Positions 1 to 12,964 of a stretch of DNA of 64,000 nt are shown piece after piece. Below the pieces are notes generated by a model, which saw only the letters and a list, made by a program, of their open reading frames with translations, was not told the DNA's origin and ran no database searches. Position 1 is the first letter of the stretch. Every line of letters begins with the position of its first letter. The translations under genes and the position numbers were made by a program. The DNA is from Rhizophagus irregularis (Eukaryota > Glomeromycota > Glomeromycetes > Glomerales > Glomeraceae). Where the stretch lies: assembly GCF_026210795.1 (NCBI RefSeq), contig NC_089435.1, positions 4,278,001 to 4,342,000 of the forward strand. The letters run 5' to 3'.

Positions 1-1437
1 TTAAATCAATTAACTTTCTTTTTTTTTGAACACGTAATTGTTTGGCATGTAGACACGTAATAAATTCATTTTCCTAAAAAAAAAAATTATTTTTTTCTTC
101 ACGAAAATTTATTTATTATTATTGACAATTAATTATTTTATTTATTATTATTATTTTTTATTTATTTAATTTAATTTTTTTAAATTACTTATTATTGTCA
201 ATTAGGATTTTCGCCAAATTTTTCCTTAAATGTATATTATTAAGCCTCAATATTTCCTAAATAATAAACAATTTTTAATGTGGCTGAGATTTTTTTAAAT
301 TAGTCGTTGGGGGCTTTTTGATTACCTTTTTTCGGATAAAATGAAAATTTTTTTTTTTATTACATGTCTTAAATTCATTCGTTAAAAAAAATTTTTCATT
401 TTAGATTACAAATTTTTTTTAATTTTTTTTTAACTATAAATAAAAACCAAGTTCGCCAGGTGGGAGGGTGGGCCGCTACTCTGCTCAATAATAACTAATG
501 GCTAATGATTAATCATTAATGATTAATCAGTAATGATTAATGATTATTAAAATTTCACCCAAAGTATTTCCTTAAACGTATGGGTAGATCATGACCGAAA
601 AAGAGTATTTGTTGCAAGTGTTTTGAAGATTTTTGTATGGGAACTTCACGGAGTACATATATAAAAATAAATAACTATTACTTTAAATTATTTTTGCGTT
701 ACAAGGTACAAATAAATAAAATAGTGAAAATGGGGGACTTGTTTTCTATCCTACGATAAAAAAAAATTTATCCGGTATCACGTGATTTTGTGATGGATTT
801 TGAGCATGTGATTTTGATACATACGGTGCAGTTGATTATACATTTCTTGATCACAAAATTATTTTTTAAAATGAAAATTGGATTGTTTTCTTTATAATAA
901 AATTCTATTTTTAAAGATGCCTATTACAATGGTTATAGTTCCTTTAAGCCATTATTCGAATTTACATGTTATTATGGAGCTAAGGGTGTTAACTAAAACT
1001 TGCAGAAAATATGAAAACTTGTAGGAAAATTTCTAGTTTCAACGATGTTATTTTGACGATCTAATTAATGCTATCAGAAAAGTATTCTCTTCTAGAAGAA
1101 CAAAAACTAGAGAGTAATAAAAGAAATCATAATTAATTAGTTGAAGATGTTGAAAAATTTTGAAAAAGTGAACTATATTATTAACATGGCTAATAACACT
1201 TGTTAATACAATAATTTACTATTGTAAATTATTTTATTTAGTTTTTAAATAAAAATTGAGTTGTTTTAAATCAATATTACATTTTATTTTATTTTAATAA
1301 TATTTAAATTTAAAATACTTATATTTGGAGTTAACAAGTTAACACTGATGTTTTAGAGCTGGGATGAGGGTAAGGATTAGGAAGGCTGGTTTAGGCTGAA
1401 AGATTACCATTAGAGTTCGTTGAGTTAGGGGTCTGGA
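1..1437. other. AT-rich spacer, no gene seen
   Basis: No open frame of useful length occurs on either strand. The stretch is poly-A/T rich. A short imperfect repeat of the unit TAATGATTAA lies at about 496-547. Degenerate TTAGG-like words appear near 1360-1400. Confidence 0.6.
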
Positions 1438-2370
1438 CGACTGGTTCATTTCACCGACAATCATTTCACCGACAAAGATATTTTAAAGAATAAATGAGAT
1501 ATTTTATTATATAAACATTACAAGTTACCTATTAGTATAGTTTAAGTAAATATTTTCGGTGGTTCTATTGGATAATCAATGTGAATTCGTCTTACCGTTT
1601 GACGAAGTGCATCACGTGATGGATGATACGGGTAGACCGTAGACATCTTGCGATAACCTGTACAGGATTGTCATTTGTTTGTTGAGACCTCTCTTTTAAT
1701 AATTTGATAGTTTTTATAACTTTAACTCGGTTGGCTTCTGCAGATCAGTAGCTTTTTACAGGATGATGTTGAATTGTTGTTGCTCGTCCTTTGCAGTTTA
1801 ACATATCTCGCTTTTCACAATACCAATAGTACATATGATTTCTGTTTTTGTCTTTGACCATAATGAAGCCATCAATGAATATTAATTTTATGTTTATTAC
1901 GAATAAAAGGAGTAACCTCGCAAATATCCATTTCTTTAATTTCTTTAATGAAAGATGAGAATTTAATGAGAATAAAAAAAAAAAGATTTAATTTTATATA
2001 ATATATCTTTCCTTTTATGTATACATTATTTAATTGTATTATACTTCCTAAATAACAATAATAATTTTTCTTGATATTCTCCCGGATGATTTTTATTTAA
2101 AAAGATGGATAAAAAGTTTATCATTATTGGATAAAAATCTATGGTAATAAAAAATTGTGGCTATGTACATATTAATAATTACTAAATAAAGATAATATTA
2201 AAAAAAATTTTCTTTGTTCAAGGTTATTAATAGTAGTTTTTTTTGTATTTTATTAAATCTAACAAAGAAATACATGTTACTAACAAAAAAAAATCCCCCC
2301 TATTTCATACAAAAGATATATATAAAGTTTTTATATTTTAATTTTATATATACTGTATGTCGCGTTATTA
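1438..2370. mobile_element. Foldback element family FB1, copy A (3' end damaged)
   Basis: The left end carries two copies of a TTTCACCGACAA-type unit (about 1448-1476), followed by an AT-rich core. The segment at about 2228-2362 closely matches 38022-38168, and the left end matches the start of the element at 37693. The two regions are therefore copies of one family. In this copy the right arm is lost after the TATACTGTATGTCG word, and the core is longer than in the second copy. No protein is encoded. It abuts the hAT relic at 2396. Confidence 0.6.
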
Positions 2371-2395
2371 ACAAAAAAAAAAAAAAAAAATTTTA

Positions 2396-3588
2396 TATAT
2401 ACTTACATTGGATTGATGATGAATGGAAAATGTACTTGATTTAATTCCTTTTCATGAAAGACATACATGTATAACATTAGCAAATAATGTATATATTATT
2501 GTCAATAATCCCGGCCTTTGTAAAAAAATTATAGTAATGACCACAGACAATGCTTCTAACATGAATGTATTTGGACAACATTTTACACAAATGCTCTCTA
2601 ATAATCATGGAAATATATTATCTCGTCACGTAATATGTGCACACATATCCTAAATCAGTAGTAACAAGAGATGGTCTTGATGCAGCTGGAAAAGAGTCAC
2701 ATTCATTTCGCCAAAAATCTAGGGTAAGGTAAGAAGATTAGAGGTAAAGGAATTAGGATTAGGATTAGGGTTAGGATAATGTTAAATTAAGTGGATTAGG
2801 ATTTCAAAAAATGACTGTCAGAGCAGCGTCCCCTTTTTAGTAAATTGATGACAATAACATATTGGAATTCAACATATATTATAATAGTAATCTTTAAATA
2901 AATTTATTTTTTAAAAAAATAGACTAATTACTCTCTTTTTAGACATTTGTTACATTATTTAAACCAGTTTATCTTTATCAAGCAACAAATCTTCCTCCAG
3001 CGTCAAATAATCCTTCCTACGTTTAGAGATCTTTGTACAATATTTCTTGTTGATAGCAAATGTAATAAATGAAGCGCAAAAAAAAACACAAAAAAATACA
3101 AGAAATACAAGACCAACAAAAGCATAATGCCAGGAAGTTGCAAAAAAATGTGTCTAAAACTGGATAAATATTGGGATGAACTTGGAACAACTTTTCACGA
3201 AGCAATAATACTTGATAATAAGCTATTATCTTTTGAATAAGATAAAGTATGTGAAACACTTCGTACAACTTATAAAACTTACTATTCATCCAGAGATAAT
3301 GAATATACATTGGTCAGTACAGTCTCCAAGTCTGAATCATCACGTGACTATTTCCGCCAGTGAAGTGAGAGAACGTATGATGAATTTACAGAAGATGATA
3401 TCCTTTTGAAGAATATCTCAATTCACCTATTGAAAATGTTGATATTGAAAGGTAGATTCCACCTGCCAACATGACGCGATACAAGTGTTCCAAGTGAATA
3501 AATGTTTAGGTGTAGCAAAGTTTACAATAAATCCAACAGGAAATCGTCTGAATCCAGAAAGTAAAGTTCGTACATCTCTTTGTCTTTA
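2396..3588 (+). pseudogene. Decayed hAT-superfamily transposase
   Basis: Translated pieces in shifting frames match the hAT transposase layout. First comes a HWIDDEW segment (about 2409-2430). A one-base frame change then leads to DLIPFHERHT and TTDNASNM (2440-2570), the region around the RNase-H-like catalytic core. After a gap, the C-terminal dimerisation signature is recognisable as TSVPSE and, in another frame, RNRLNPE-like and RTSLCL pieces (3467-3588). There are many stops and frameshifts, so it cannot be functional. No terminal inverted repeats or target duplication could be identified. The superfamily assignment rests on remembered motif layout. Confidence 0.7.
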
Positions 3589-4319
3589 AAACGGTTCGCA
3601 TCAGGTTTACTAATATAATTGAAATGATTACAGTATTATGATTTATAACAATAAATTACTCATGGTTTATTTTTATGATAATTGTTGTTCGTCAGCACCA
3701 TATGATATGATGATCTGTATAAAGTTTACACTAGTTTGGAACTAATTAATTAGCCAATAATATTAATTTTTACTTATGCTTTAATTATTTGTTTTGCGTA
3801 AATCAATTCTATATTTAGCTCACACATACTAAAACTTTTGTTATTCAATAATGGAAATCCAATTCTATATTTAGCTCATTGAACGGAATCACATACCGAT
3901 TTAATCTAAAACTATAATGTAAATCCAATTCTATATTTGGCTAATTATTTAACTCATTGCGGAAAAATTTAATCACATATTGACATTTAATTTTTTAATG
4001 ATACCAACTCTATATTTAGTTATTGATCTAAACTTGATTTTCAATGATGCAACTCTATGTTTGGTTAATTATTTAACTCATTAGACGGAAAAATTTAAAC
4101 ACATATCAATAAATGATGAAACTCTATATTTAGTTTATTTAGTTCATAGAACAGAATGCATATATCAACTCCGTCTACTTTTTCCGCCTTTTTGAAAATT
4201 AAATTAAATAACAATTTGAGACAATATCAAAGCAGACGTTATTATCTCCTTGTGTAACCTGAATTTTATATTTAATACAAGCATTTTTCAACGTTTGATT
4301 TCTAAAATTTGCAATTAAA
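3589..4319. repeat. Diverged tandem repeat upstream of the FAD oxidase
   Basis: At about 3805-4165 the motif AACTCTATATTTAGCTAATT recurs at least six times, several times followed by an ACTCATTGAACGGAA-like stretch and AATCACATATC. Unit spacing is roughly 60-100 bp and copies are diverged. No coding potential is seen. The remainder holds AT-rich sequence with the presumed promoter of the downstream gene. Its start codon at 4320 sits in an A-rich context, and a TATATTTAAT word lies about 50 bp before it. Confidence 0.6.
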
Positions 4320-6119
4320 ATGGCAGACATTCCCATTCCTGAGATTGTTTCTGAAATAAATAATAAACATCAGTTCCCGGAATTCAAGGGTAAGGTGATC
4401 AAACGTAATGATGTTGATTACGATGCTCAATCCTATCAGTATGCATCGAGCTCGCACTTGGAGGACGGAATCATTCAACCGGCGGCTATTATAAAGGCAG
4501 CAGACGACAGCGACGTGATCAAAGCCATCAAGTACGCAAGCGAAAACAAAATCGCTGTGGCCGTGCGCACAGGAGGTCATCAATACAGCGGAGCGTCGTC
4601 CACAAGTGGAAAAAACATTCAACTCGATTTATCCCAGACGTACAAGGATTTTGATTGGGATGATGAGAATTGCACGTCAGTGACGCTCGGTATCAGCTTC
4701 CCGTTGGGCGAGTTCAATGCTAAGCTTAGGGAAAAAAATCGATTTGTGCCACATGGTCAATGTCAGTACGTCAATTTGGGTGGACATATTCAAACTGGAG
4801 GATACGGTCAGTTGGCTAGAAGTTTCGGGCTCTTCTCGGATAATGTCATAAAATTTCGCATTATTACTGCCGACGGTCAAGTGCGTTGGGTTGCTCAGGG
4901 CGAGGATTTGTTTTTCGCTGTGTTAGGTGGGAGTCCTGGAAATTTTGGGGTGCTTACCCACGCCACGCTGCACGTCTTCAGAGACCAAGACTACCCGAAT
5001 TCTCGCGGTCTCAGAGCTGCATACCCATATGACCGTCAACGTCTCAAGGACTTATTGGATGTCATGGTAGAAATGGTCGAAGATGAAAATTTCCCTGCCG
5101 ATTATGACTATTGTATCACAGTGTTGAGTGAGCCGCCGGTTAGGACTTTCGAGTTAACCTACGATATGGCGCATCGCAAAGAAGGTCAGCAAATGGTAGC
5201 TTGGCCTCCGATGATCGTCGTTTTCGCGCAGTGGGCCAATCTACAAGGAGAAAAGCAAACCTATAATCCGGACTTCTTCAACAAAATTAAACAGGTCGCC
5301 GGCAAAGGGAAAGTCCAAGTCAGCGACAAGGAACACACACCAATGTCTACGTTAACCGGCCACTGGATTGTTCCAATTTCACGAGAGTTCGAACTTCCGT
5401 ACATCAAACGTACATACTCGTCCAATTCAAATTCCCAGAGGCTCAAGGAACACAAGTGGACGGATTGGATTTCCGATCGAATCGAAGATGGACGCAATTG
5501 GAATTATGATAAAACTTCCGGTCCAATCGATGTTGGATGCAACGTAGCGGCACAAATTCAGCATTTTGGTGGCAACAACTCACGATTTAACCAAAACGGA
5601 AAGAGAAACTCCACGTCGTTCAGTTGGCGAGACGCGAACATTCTCTGCACGGTAGATGCATTTTACCATAGCTACCAATACGAGCAGACGATAGAGTGGC
5701 AGAAAAAAAACGATGAGGGAGTTGGAAAGCCGGAGGCCGCATTTTGCGAACATGACCGTCGTGTTTTATGGGGATCTTACGATTTGGACTTGAGTGCTTC
5801 TCATCAATATTATTACGACCAAAACCCAGAAGGAAAGTACGAACGACTGTGCAAAATCAAGCAAAAGTATGATCCGTCGGGCGTGTTCACTCCGAACAGA
5901 TTTTGCATCGGCCTCCCAGTTCCGGTGCCTGCGGATTCCAAGGATGGAATTAAAAAGAGAATCAAGCTCTCTGGTTCGGAGACTGCAAAAGAAAGAGCCG
6001 CCGCTATAGAACTCGCGAAGGTGCCCCAACTGAGCGCGGAAGATAGATTTTGGGAAATGGTGTCGACGGAGAGAGAGCTCGGCAAGACTGTTCCTCTGTG
6101 GAATATCTGGCGCGCTTAA
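4320..6119 (+). CDS. FAD-linked oxidoreductase, berberine-bridge-enzyme-like (PCMH-type FAD domain)
   Basis: This is a single-exon 599-aa protein. The PCMH-type FAD domain lies at about residues 50-225. RTGGH at 83-87 supplies the histidine (H87) that binds FAD covalently in this family. HGQCQY at 145-150 with the following LGGH matches the second flavin-linking position (C148), so bicovalent flavinylation is possible. GGSPGNFG at 203-210 completes the FAD loop. The C-terminus carries the BBE-type KYDPSGVFTPN motif. There is no signal peptide or membrane span, so a cytosolic enzyme is likely. The substrate cannot be told from sequence; sugar, alkaloid and phenolic oxidases all share the fold. 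The gene is visibly much richer in G and C than its flanks and lacks the introns common in neighbouring genes. Confidence 0.9.
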   Translation: MADIPIPEIVSEINNKHQFPEFKGKVIKRNDVDYDAQSYQYASSSHLEDGIIQPAAIIKAADDSDVIKAIKYASENKIAVAVRTGGHQYSGASSTSGKNIQLDLSQTYKDFDWDDENCTSVTLGISFPLGEFNAKLREKNRFVPHGQCQYVNLGGHIQTGGYGQLARSFGLFSDNVIKFRIITADGQVRWVAQGEDLFFAVLGGSPGNFGVLTHATLHVFRDQDYPNSRGLRAAYPYDRQRLKDLLDVMVEMVEDENFPADYDYCITVLSEPPVRTFELTYDMAHRKEGQQMVAWPPMIVVFAQWANLQGEKQTYNPDFFNKIKQVAGKGKVQVSDKEHTPMSTLTGHWIVPISREFELPYIKRTYSSNSNSQRLKEHKWTDWISDRIEDGRNWNYDKTSGPIDVGCNVAAQIQHFGGNNSRFNQNGKRNSTSFSWRDANILCTVDAFYHSYQYEQTIEWQKKNDEGVGKPEAAFCEHDRRVLWGSYDLDLSASHQYYYDQNPEGKYERLCKIKQKYDPSGVFTPNRFCIGLPVPVPADSKDGIKKRIKLSGSETAKERAAAIELAKVPQLSAEDRFWEMVSTERELGKTVPLWNIWRA

Positions 6120-7654
6120 AAAGAGAGGGAAACAAACCCGAAATCAACTCTGTAATATTGGCATATTGTTAATTTCATAACCTCCGGTGTTGTATAGAGT
6201 AGTATTATAGAGTCATGCCGATAAATATAGTAATACTTAACGGGATATAAACAATTTTTTTATCGTAAAGTTTATGAATTTAATCGAAATTTTTAATTTT
6301 TTACCATTTTAACTTATAATCAACCGAAATCTCATTTTTCAACTAATTATAAATAAAAAACATTTACTTTTATAAAAAGGCTTTTTATTTTTTCATCATG
6401 GAAATGGTTGTAAATTTATTTTAACAGATAGTGCTTCCAGAAAACCTGGAAAAAAAGAACGTCAATCATATGACAGATACAATAACTTTCTTAAACGAAA
6501 TGGATCTCATGATAAAAATAATAAAATTATAATATAAGTCGTGATTTCAAACTTTGGAAAACGCTTATTTTCGCTAATAAAGGTGCTTGTGTTTTCTAAT
6601 AATCGGTCTTTTGGCTTTATCTTTATCCATTGTAATCGCTTCTTTAACTCCTAAATATCTACAGTATTTCATAGCCCGATCTTACTCCAAACCTTTTATA
6701 TCCAGGAGTCAGGAGATATTTTAAATAATGATTAATTTAAAATGCTGATATAATTACTTTTGGATTAATTGATTATGCATCAAAATTTCAAAATTTTAGA
6801 TTTAAAATATCGCTTTATTAAACTTTGTGTATTTTTCGGTTAAGGTTAGTTTTGATGTATTTCATCTCCAGAATCTTGAGATCTTTGATAAAACATTGTC
6901 AAAATATATATTGTTGTATAAATCCGATCTTTTTCAATTTTTTTTTTATATTTAAGGAATAGGTAAGTAGTTATTAAATACAGAGGCCTACAGTAATTTA
7001 CCAGATTTTTAAATTTACTTAGTAATTTATAGTAAAATCAGCATTTTTAAGACATATAAAGTTTGTCAAAACTCAAAATTTAATAAATTTAATATATTGT
7101 AGTCAATTTTTAATTATTTAAAAACTAACCAATTATATATAGCTTTTAAAAATATAATTAAAGATATATTTTATATTGAAATTCCAAAAGTTATTTAAAT
7201 ATAATTAATATGTAATATAATTATAAAAAGTTGTTATGCTTTACATTCAGAAATTTTTTTATATTTTAAAACTATTTAACTGTTTATTTTTGATATTTAA
7301 AAACTATGATATTTAGCTATCAAATAAAAAAATTTTGCAATTTGAAGATCAAGTATTTAAAAAAAAATTTGATAAATTACTGTAGAAAATTCATTATTAC
7401 CGTATTATCAATTTTCATTAATCATTACTCCCGTCAAGTAATTATAGATATGTGTGGATTATTAACAATTTTGATTATAAGTGATGATGATACCCTTTTA
7501 AATCAAATTTACACGCGTAAAATGAGACTTCATCATTGTAATCGTGTCACAAAAAAATTATTTCTTTTTTACCTTTTCTTCATACCTTTAAATACTTGTA
7601 AAAAAAAAATTTTCTTACAATATATTTTCGATAAAGAATGGAGATCATTGAGAT
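6120..7654. other. Intergenic AT-rich sequence, no gene seen
   Basis: This is AT-rich spacer with the 3' flank of the FAD oxidase. An open frame at 7306-7659 is low-complexity (Ile/Lys/Asn/Phe-rich), has no recognisable motif and is treated as chance. Confidence 0.6.
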
Positions 7655-7662
7655 CTTAGATG

Positions 7663-8001
7663 CAGTGATGGCAAATGACTAAGTCATTTGCCCATTTTGA
7701 GATGACCTCCGAATGACCTTCGAATGACCTAGTCATTTAGGTCATTTGTCATTTGAGTCATTTAAAATTAATGCTTTATAATTCAGGCCAAGTTAATGAT
7801 GCCGGCCAGAATTATGAACTTCTAATATCATGTGAAAATTTTATCCATGAAATAGTGAAATTGTATGAATAGTTCTGGCCAGAATTATGATGTAATTTTT
7901 AAATGACTAGGTCATTTGTCATTTAATGTTGAAATGACCCAAATGACACGTGACCAGTCATTTGAGTCATTTGAGGTCATTTGGGTCACTGGCCAACACT
8001 G
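7663..8001. mobile_element. hAT-type MITE with 8-bp target duplication
   Basis: The 339-bp element starts CAGTGATGGC and ends GGCCAACACTG, giving inverted termini of the hAT type (CAGTG...CACTG). It is flanked by a perfect 8-bp direct repeat CTTAGATG (7655-7662 and 8002-8009), the target length used by hAT transposases. Subterminal regions are packed with TCATTTG/CAAATGA words in both orientations. A smaller palindromic unit with two GGCCAGAATTATGA motifs (about 7803 and 7878) lies in the middle and looks like a nested insertion. It has no coding capacity. A shorter relative lies at 29104-29196. Confidence 0.85.
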
Positions 8002-8009
8002 CTTAGATG

Positions 8010-11000
8010 AGGAAACATACGATGTAAATAATGATATATTCAGGTAAGTTTTAAAAAAGGTTTGTTAAAATATAACTTAAAACTAATCAATTTATTATAT
8101 AAATGTTATCAACTAATAGTGATTCTAGTAGTGATAATGAAAGTGTAAAGAGACAGAAATGGCATATTTTACGAAAAATTTTGGTATATCAATCATTATT
8201 TATTCGACCGTACCTATAGAATATCCTGCAACATCTTCTGTTGGTGTATGGAAAAATCATATGTGATGCATTTAATGATGTATCAATTAAGTAATTAAAT
8301 GATTTTTATTTTAGATACAGTATTTCATTGGTATCGGTGGTTCTCCTATTCAGAAGTGTCCCTTTTTTTGATAATATTCCTGTTATAAATATGTAAGATA
8401 ATGCTAAGGAATCAAACATTGTTTCTTTGTTGATTCTGATCTTATAGATGGTGAACATTGCGAAGTAGACTTTGAATCTGATATTTACAAAGAAAATTAT
8501 ACATATATGTAGATAGTTTTTTGATCACTTAAACATAATTAATTAATTTCTTATTTAATTATAGTACATTTCTTACTGCTCAAGATTCACAATGTAAATT
8601 TAAGCAAAATGATACCAATTGTTCCGGACGAAAAAAAAATCTTACAAAATATCGTTGGATTATTGGATGTACTAACTGTAAGCCATAGAGATTGATACTC
8701 AAAAATTGATATTGATTTATTACGCAAATTATTCAATGGAGAAGCTATTGTAAGTATGTTTGATTGGATTTTAATTTTTTAATTTTTTTATTTTTATTTA
8801 AAAGACGGAAAAAAATGCAAATCAATGTTCTACTATTATTCCAAAACTAAAAAATGTGGTATGCAAGTAAAGAAAGGAGAAGCACGTAAAGCTGTGCAGT
8901 TTTACCTGAGAAGATAAAAGATTCAGATCTGGGTATTACTCACGAAAAAGTAGATATTCCAAAACAAAATAAGCCAAGATTGAATGAAATACTGCTTGAT
9001 GAAAATTTTAAAAAATTAGATGAGCCGTGATATGTGAAAATCATTCACTTTGCATCGGCCTAATGATAGTGATCATATGCGTACTAGTAACAAAGCAGAA
9101 ACTGACAAAAGGGTGAACAAAAAACCACGAACAACTTTTATTTCTTAATATGTTATCAGTATTGATGATGGTCGTGATGGTGATTATGATGCTAATGGTT
9201 TGTAGTGCAAGGATAATAGTAATTCGCAATATAAGATAACATTTAATTCCTTCCTTAAAACATTATGCATTATATATTATATTAATATTTATATTTTTTA
9301 AAATTAGTTTGTAATGGATTTTTCTCTCGTAATTATGCTGCATTGGCAAAAGTTACCAAATTTTACGCAAAGATACTTTTTTTGATGGTAATGAAAAGGC
9401 TGGATGATACTTCAAACATGATAATTGTATGGAAAAAACTTGGTGTCGTTTCTGTTCATCATATGCATCTTTTGCTTCTAATGAAACTTTCAACAAACGT
9501 ACAAACTCTTATTGTTCAAATTGTTTGTCTGTTCCTTTTTAAAGAAGGACAGGTAATTCCTCAAACTATACGTAGTCAGTTTAATCATTATTCCGACCAT
9601 AAATGGCTTGTATGAATTTTAATCAGCTTAACAAAGTTGTCATTAATATCATTAAATACCGACCTGGATCATCCACATCTGAGGCTCTTTACACTTGAAC
9701 TTAAGGATAATTCTTATCATTCACTTATCAAATCGTATCCAGCACTTGGTCAAATTCTCGAGGCTGTTGAGGCAAATAGACTTAAAGATTGATTAGAAAA
9801 TGTACAACTTTTATGATAAACAAAACTATGAATGAACAACGCCCAGTATTTTTTGACATGGCATAAGCTATTGCCAAAGTTCTTGATAAGATGGAACGTT
9901 GGACGATATGATAGTTTTGCAGATTTTCTTATTGTATTAATTTTGATAAGTACATTATCAGTTCGATGGATCACTGCAAATTTAGCTGGACTAACAATTC
10001 GATTTATACGCAAAAAAAAAGAAATGAAGATAATGAAATTTCAACATTTATGATATTAATCCTCATATATTTACGGAGCTCATTAGAATCTGGTGATTAG
10101 CCTACAATTATTACGGTCCAACTATATGTTGCTGAAATAATCGAAGTTTGTAGAACATAGTTTCAATTGACACTTCAATGGTACCTCATTTAATGACTGC
10201 TGAGGAGCTTTGTGCAGAGATTTCATCATTTAAAAAAGTAAATAATAGTTATTGCGTCAGTCACGCAAGATCATGCTATTATTATAGTAAGAGTATATAA
10301 AAAGTATAATTAAACTGCAAATATATTTGATATTTAACCAATAAAAGACAAATATCAATTATTTAGCCATCAACAAAAATATCAGTCCGTCAAAATCTGC
10401 ATGATCCTATTAGACTGACCAATAACATATATTACTGTTTATGCATTATCAGCTATTCTACCAGGTATTCCATCACTGGTTTTAGCTGTATACCATCAGA
10501 TCAAAAAGAAACTAAAAGTGATGTATTTTAGAATTAATAAGATCAAATGCTAAACCTATTGAACTATACTTTGATGGTGCTTTTCGTGATCGGTCTTGGA
10601 TTGGAGAAACTTATAATAATCATCCATCAGTTTATAATGATCTTGGTATTATAATGGTAAATATGTTAATTATTACAGTTACAATTGTTTTACATATTTA
10701 TTATTAAAAGCTGTTTTAATGAATTTAGGATGATAAAGCTTTTTTTCAAGAAAATTTCCTATTGAGATTGGTTTATCTAACAATGACCAACCTTTAATTA
10801 ATGGAACTGATGTTTTTCATCATATTAAAAGGTATGACTCACTTTTAAAGTTTTTCCATTTTTCAACAATTCGTAAATTACAAAAAATAAATAAATTAAT
10901 ACAAGTCGAAATATGCATATTGGGGTACACGGATATTGATGAAGACAATATAAATGATGATAATATTGATGATAATTCATATGCTCAAATTAACCAGATG

Positions 11001-11290
11001 CTACTGCAGCATCAGCATCGTATCACAGTAGCAAAATTATCTTGATCAATTAATATTTGAAGAGGAAACTATCGATAATTCATTTGATATTATTAATGGT
11101 GATGTACAACAAAAAAATGAAATAGATCCGTATTTTTATTATGCAAAAATTTGTGGTAAGTATTTACAATAATTGTATATGGAGGTATTGCAAAAAAATA
11201 TGAGTATTTTTTTTAGCTTTGTCTAGTATACTTAAAAAGAATGCAAGAATGCCAAAAATCAAATAATAAAGCAGCAAAATAATCCAAAGA
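8010..11290 (+). pseudogene. Decayed multi-exon gene of unrecognised family
   Basis: Protein-like islands occur between credible introns, but frames are broken throughout. One clear intron is 8509-8564 (GT...TTTAATTATAG), joining DFESDIYKENY to FLTAQDSQCKFKQ. Another candidate begins at about 8746. Further islands include a Cys-rich stretch near 9425-9540 (CMEKTWCRFC and CSNCL), SLIKSYPALGQILEAVEANR near 9715-9780, and DGAFRDRSWIGETYNNHPS near 10575-10630. I do not recognise the family. It could be a lineage-specific host gene family or part of a large transposon. Several stops per exon argue against function. Confidence 0.4.
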
Positions 11291-12964
11291 ATTATATATA
11301 CTGTATATTAAGTATTTTACCATTAATTATATTTTTAATATTTTTTTTTTTCTTTTCCCAAATTTTTGGTTTCACATGAAACCTTTATAGCATTAATCAT
11401 TTATTCTATAAATAGTCAAAAGAAAAAATTATTTTGACCAATAAAATAAAATGTTTTTCCATCTTAAAGAAAAAAATATTTTTATTGTTTATTGAAAGTA
11501 AAATAAGCACGTTTTTTTTTACGCAATTTCCCAAATGCAAGCAAGCACATCTTGCTTTAAATTCTTTAGAAACGTGGTACAAGTTATATTGAATTCATGC
11601 TAGACTTTTTGAACAATGATCTGATTCTAATCGTGAATAACTAATTAATTAAACTTGGTTCTTTTTCTTACAAAAACCGTTATATTCACTTGAGCAAGGT
11701 TGAAACATGAAAAGATGATCATTTCTTTTGAAAATTTTTGTGAAACTACGTCGCGAAATTAATTTCTTATGAAACCAATCAGAATCTTTGAATGAAATCA
11801 AACTTTCGTTACGCATAAAAAATCATTTGATAAATTGATCAAAATACCAAATTAATGAAATTTTCACCCAAATAGTCATTTGTCGAACATTTTCTGCAAA
11901 AATGGATATTTTTTATGTTGATCATTTGTTGATCAAGAAATTTTCCATTGCCAATCATGCCCTAATTTATTATTGATCTAGGCATTCTAGTAAAAAAGTC
12001 CATTTATTCTTAAATATATTAGGATACTATTAGGACGTTCATATATTATTTCATATATTGTATGACGAAAAGAATTTAATAAGGTAAATTTGGGTAAATA
12101 TGAAAAAAAGGATGAAAACAAAGTTTGCATTATGACATAATTACACAAATAATAGGATCCAATGGTCTTTATTAGTTCGACCTCGTTGTTTTCTGATAAG
12201 GTTACTTAGTACATAAGACTGAGATTTTGAACAATCATTATGGAAAGTTTTTGTGCGTGCTGAGTTCCTATGTGCTACTAAAAATTATTATTGACTTGAT
12301 AGATCATGAAGAAATTTACATTTCTTACTTTTGTGTTGATCATCAAAAAATTTTTTTACACGAACAAAAAAAATATTCTAATATTTAAAACTCACAGATC
12401 CAAATGTACACTAGTTTTATTGGGTAATTTTTAGTGATCCACAAATTTCTGCGTTGAAGCCTTGAATTTAATTTTTGTAATTTTAGAAATTTATTTTAAT
12501 TAGTGATTTAATTTTTATTGATCTAAGTTTTATAGTTAAGTATTTTTGAGTAACATAACTTAGTAAGTAGTACTCGACGTACGCCCTTATATTTTGATAG
12601 TACATAGGTGATACGAATAATGTGGAGTAACTCCACAGTGCTACTGTACGGGTGTCAGATGAATGATTATACTGAATTTGGTAATAACAAAAGCCGAATT
12701 ATTAATGCAAAAACATTATTGTTTATTTAATTAAACCGTATAAAACGTATATTATTTTATTTTTATTTTATTTTTTTTTTATATTGTTTAGTTTAAAAAC
12801 ATATCACCTCCTTACAAATATACTAAATTTGTTTAGTACAGAAAATAAGAAAATGGATTACTTTATGATAAATAATGGATTTGTTGATTAGCTTCTTTAA
12901 TATAAATACGGGTTTGTTTTTTTAAAAAAAAATTCAATATTAAAATAATATTATAAAATTTAAT
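11291..12964. other. Intergenic AT-rich sequence, no gene seen
   Basis: No coding signal or clear repeat structure was found in this stretch. It holds the presumed promoter of the gene starting at 12965. Confidence 0.55.

Noticed and set aside
2756-2776. Possible chromosome end (TTAGGG repeats)
   Set aside because: Only a few degenerate units, embedded within a decayed hAT transposase.
5766-6085. Minus-strand and off-frame open frames inside the FAD oxidase
   Set aside because: Shadows of a GC-rich coding region; the plus-strand frame has all the domain motifs.
7306-7659. Open frame of 117 codons
   Set aside because: Low-complexity AT-rich composition, no motif, no splice partners; it also runs up to the edge of the MITE at 7663.
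9041-10053. Several separate short open frames on both strands
   Set aside because: They are pieces or shadows of the decayed multi-exon gene at 8010-11290 and are not independent genes.
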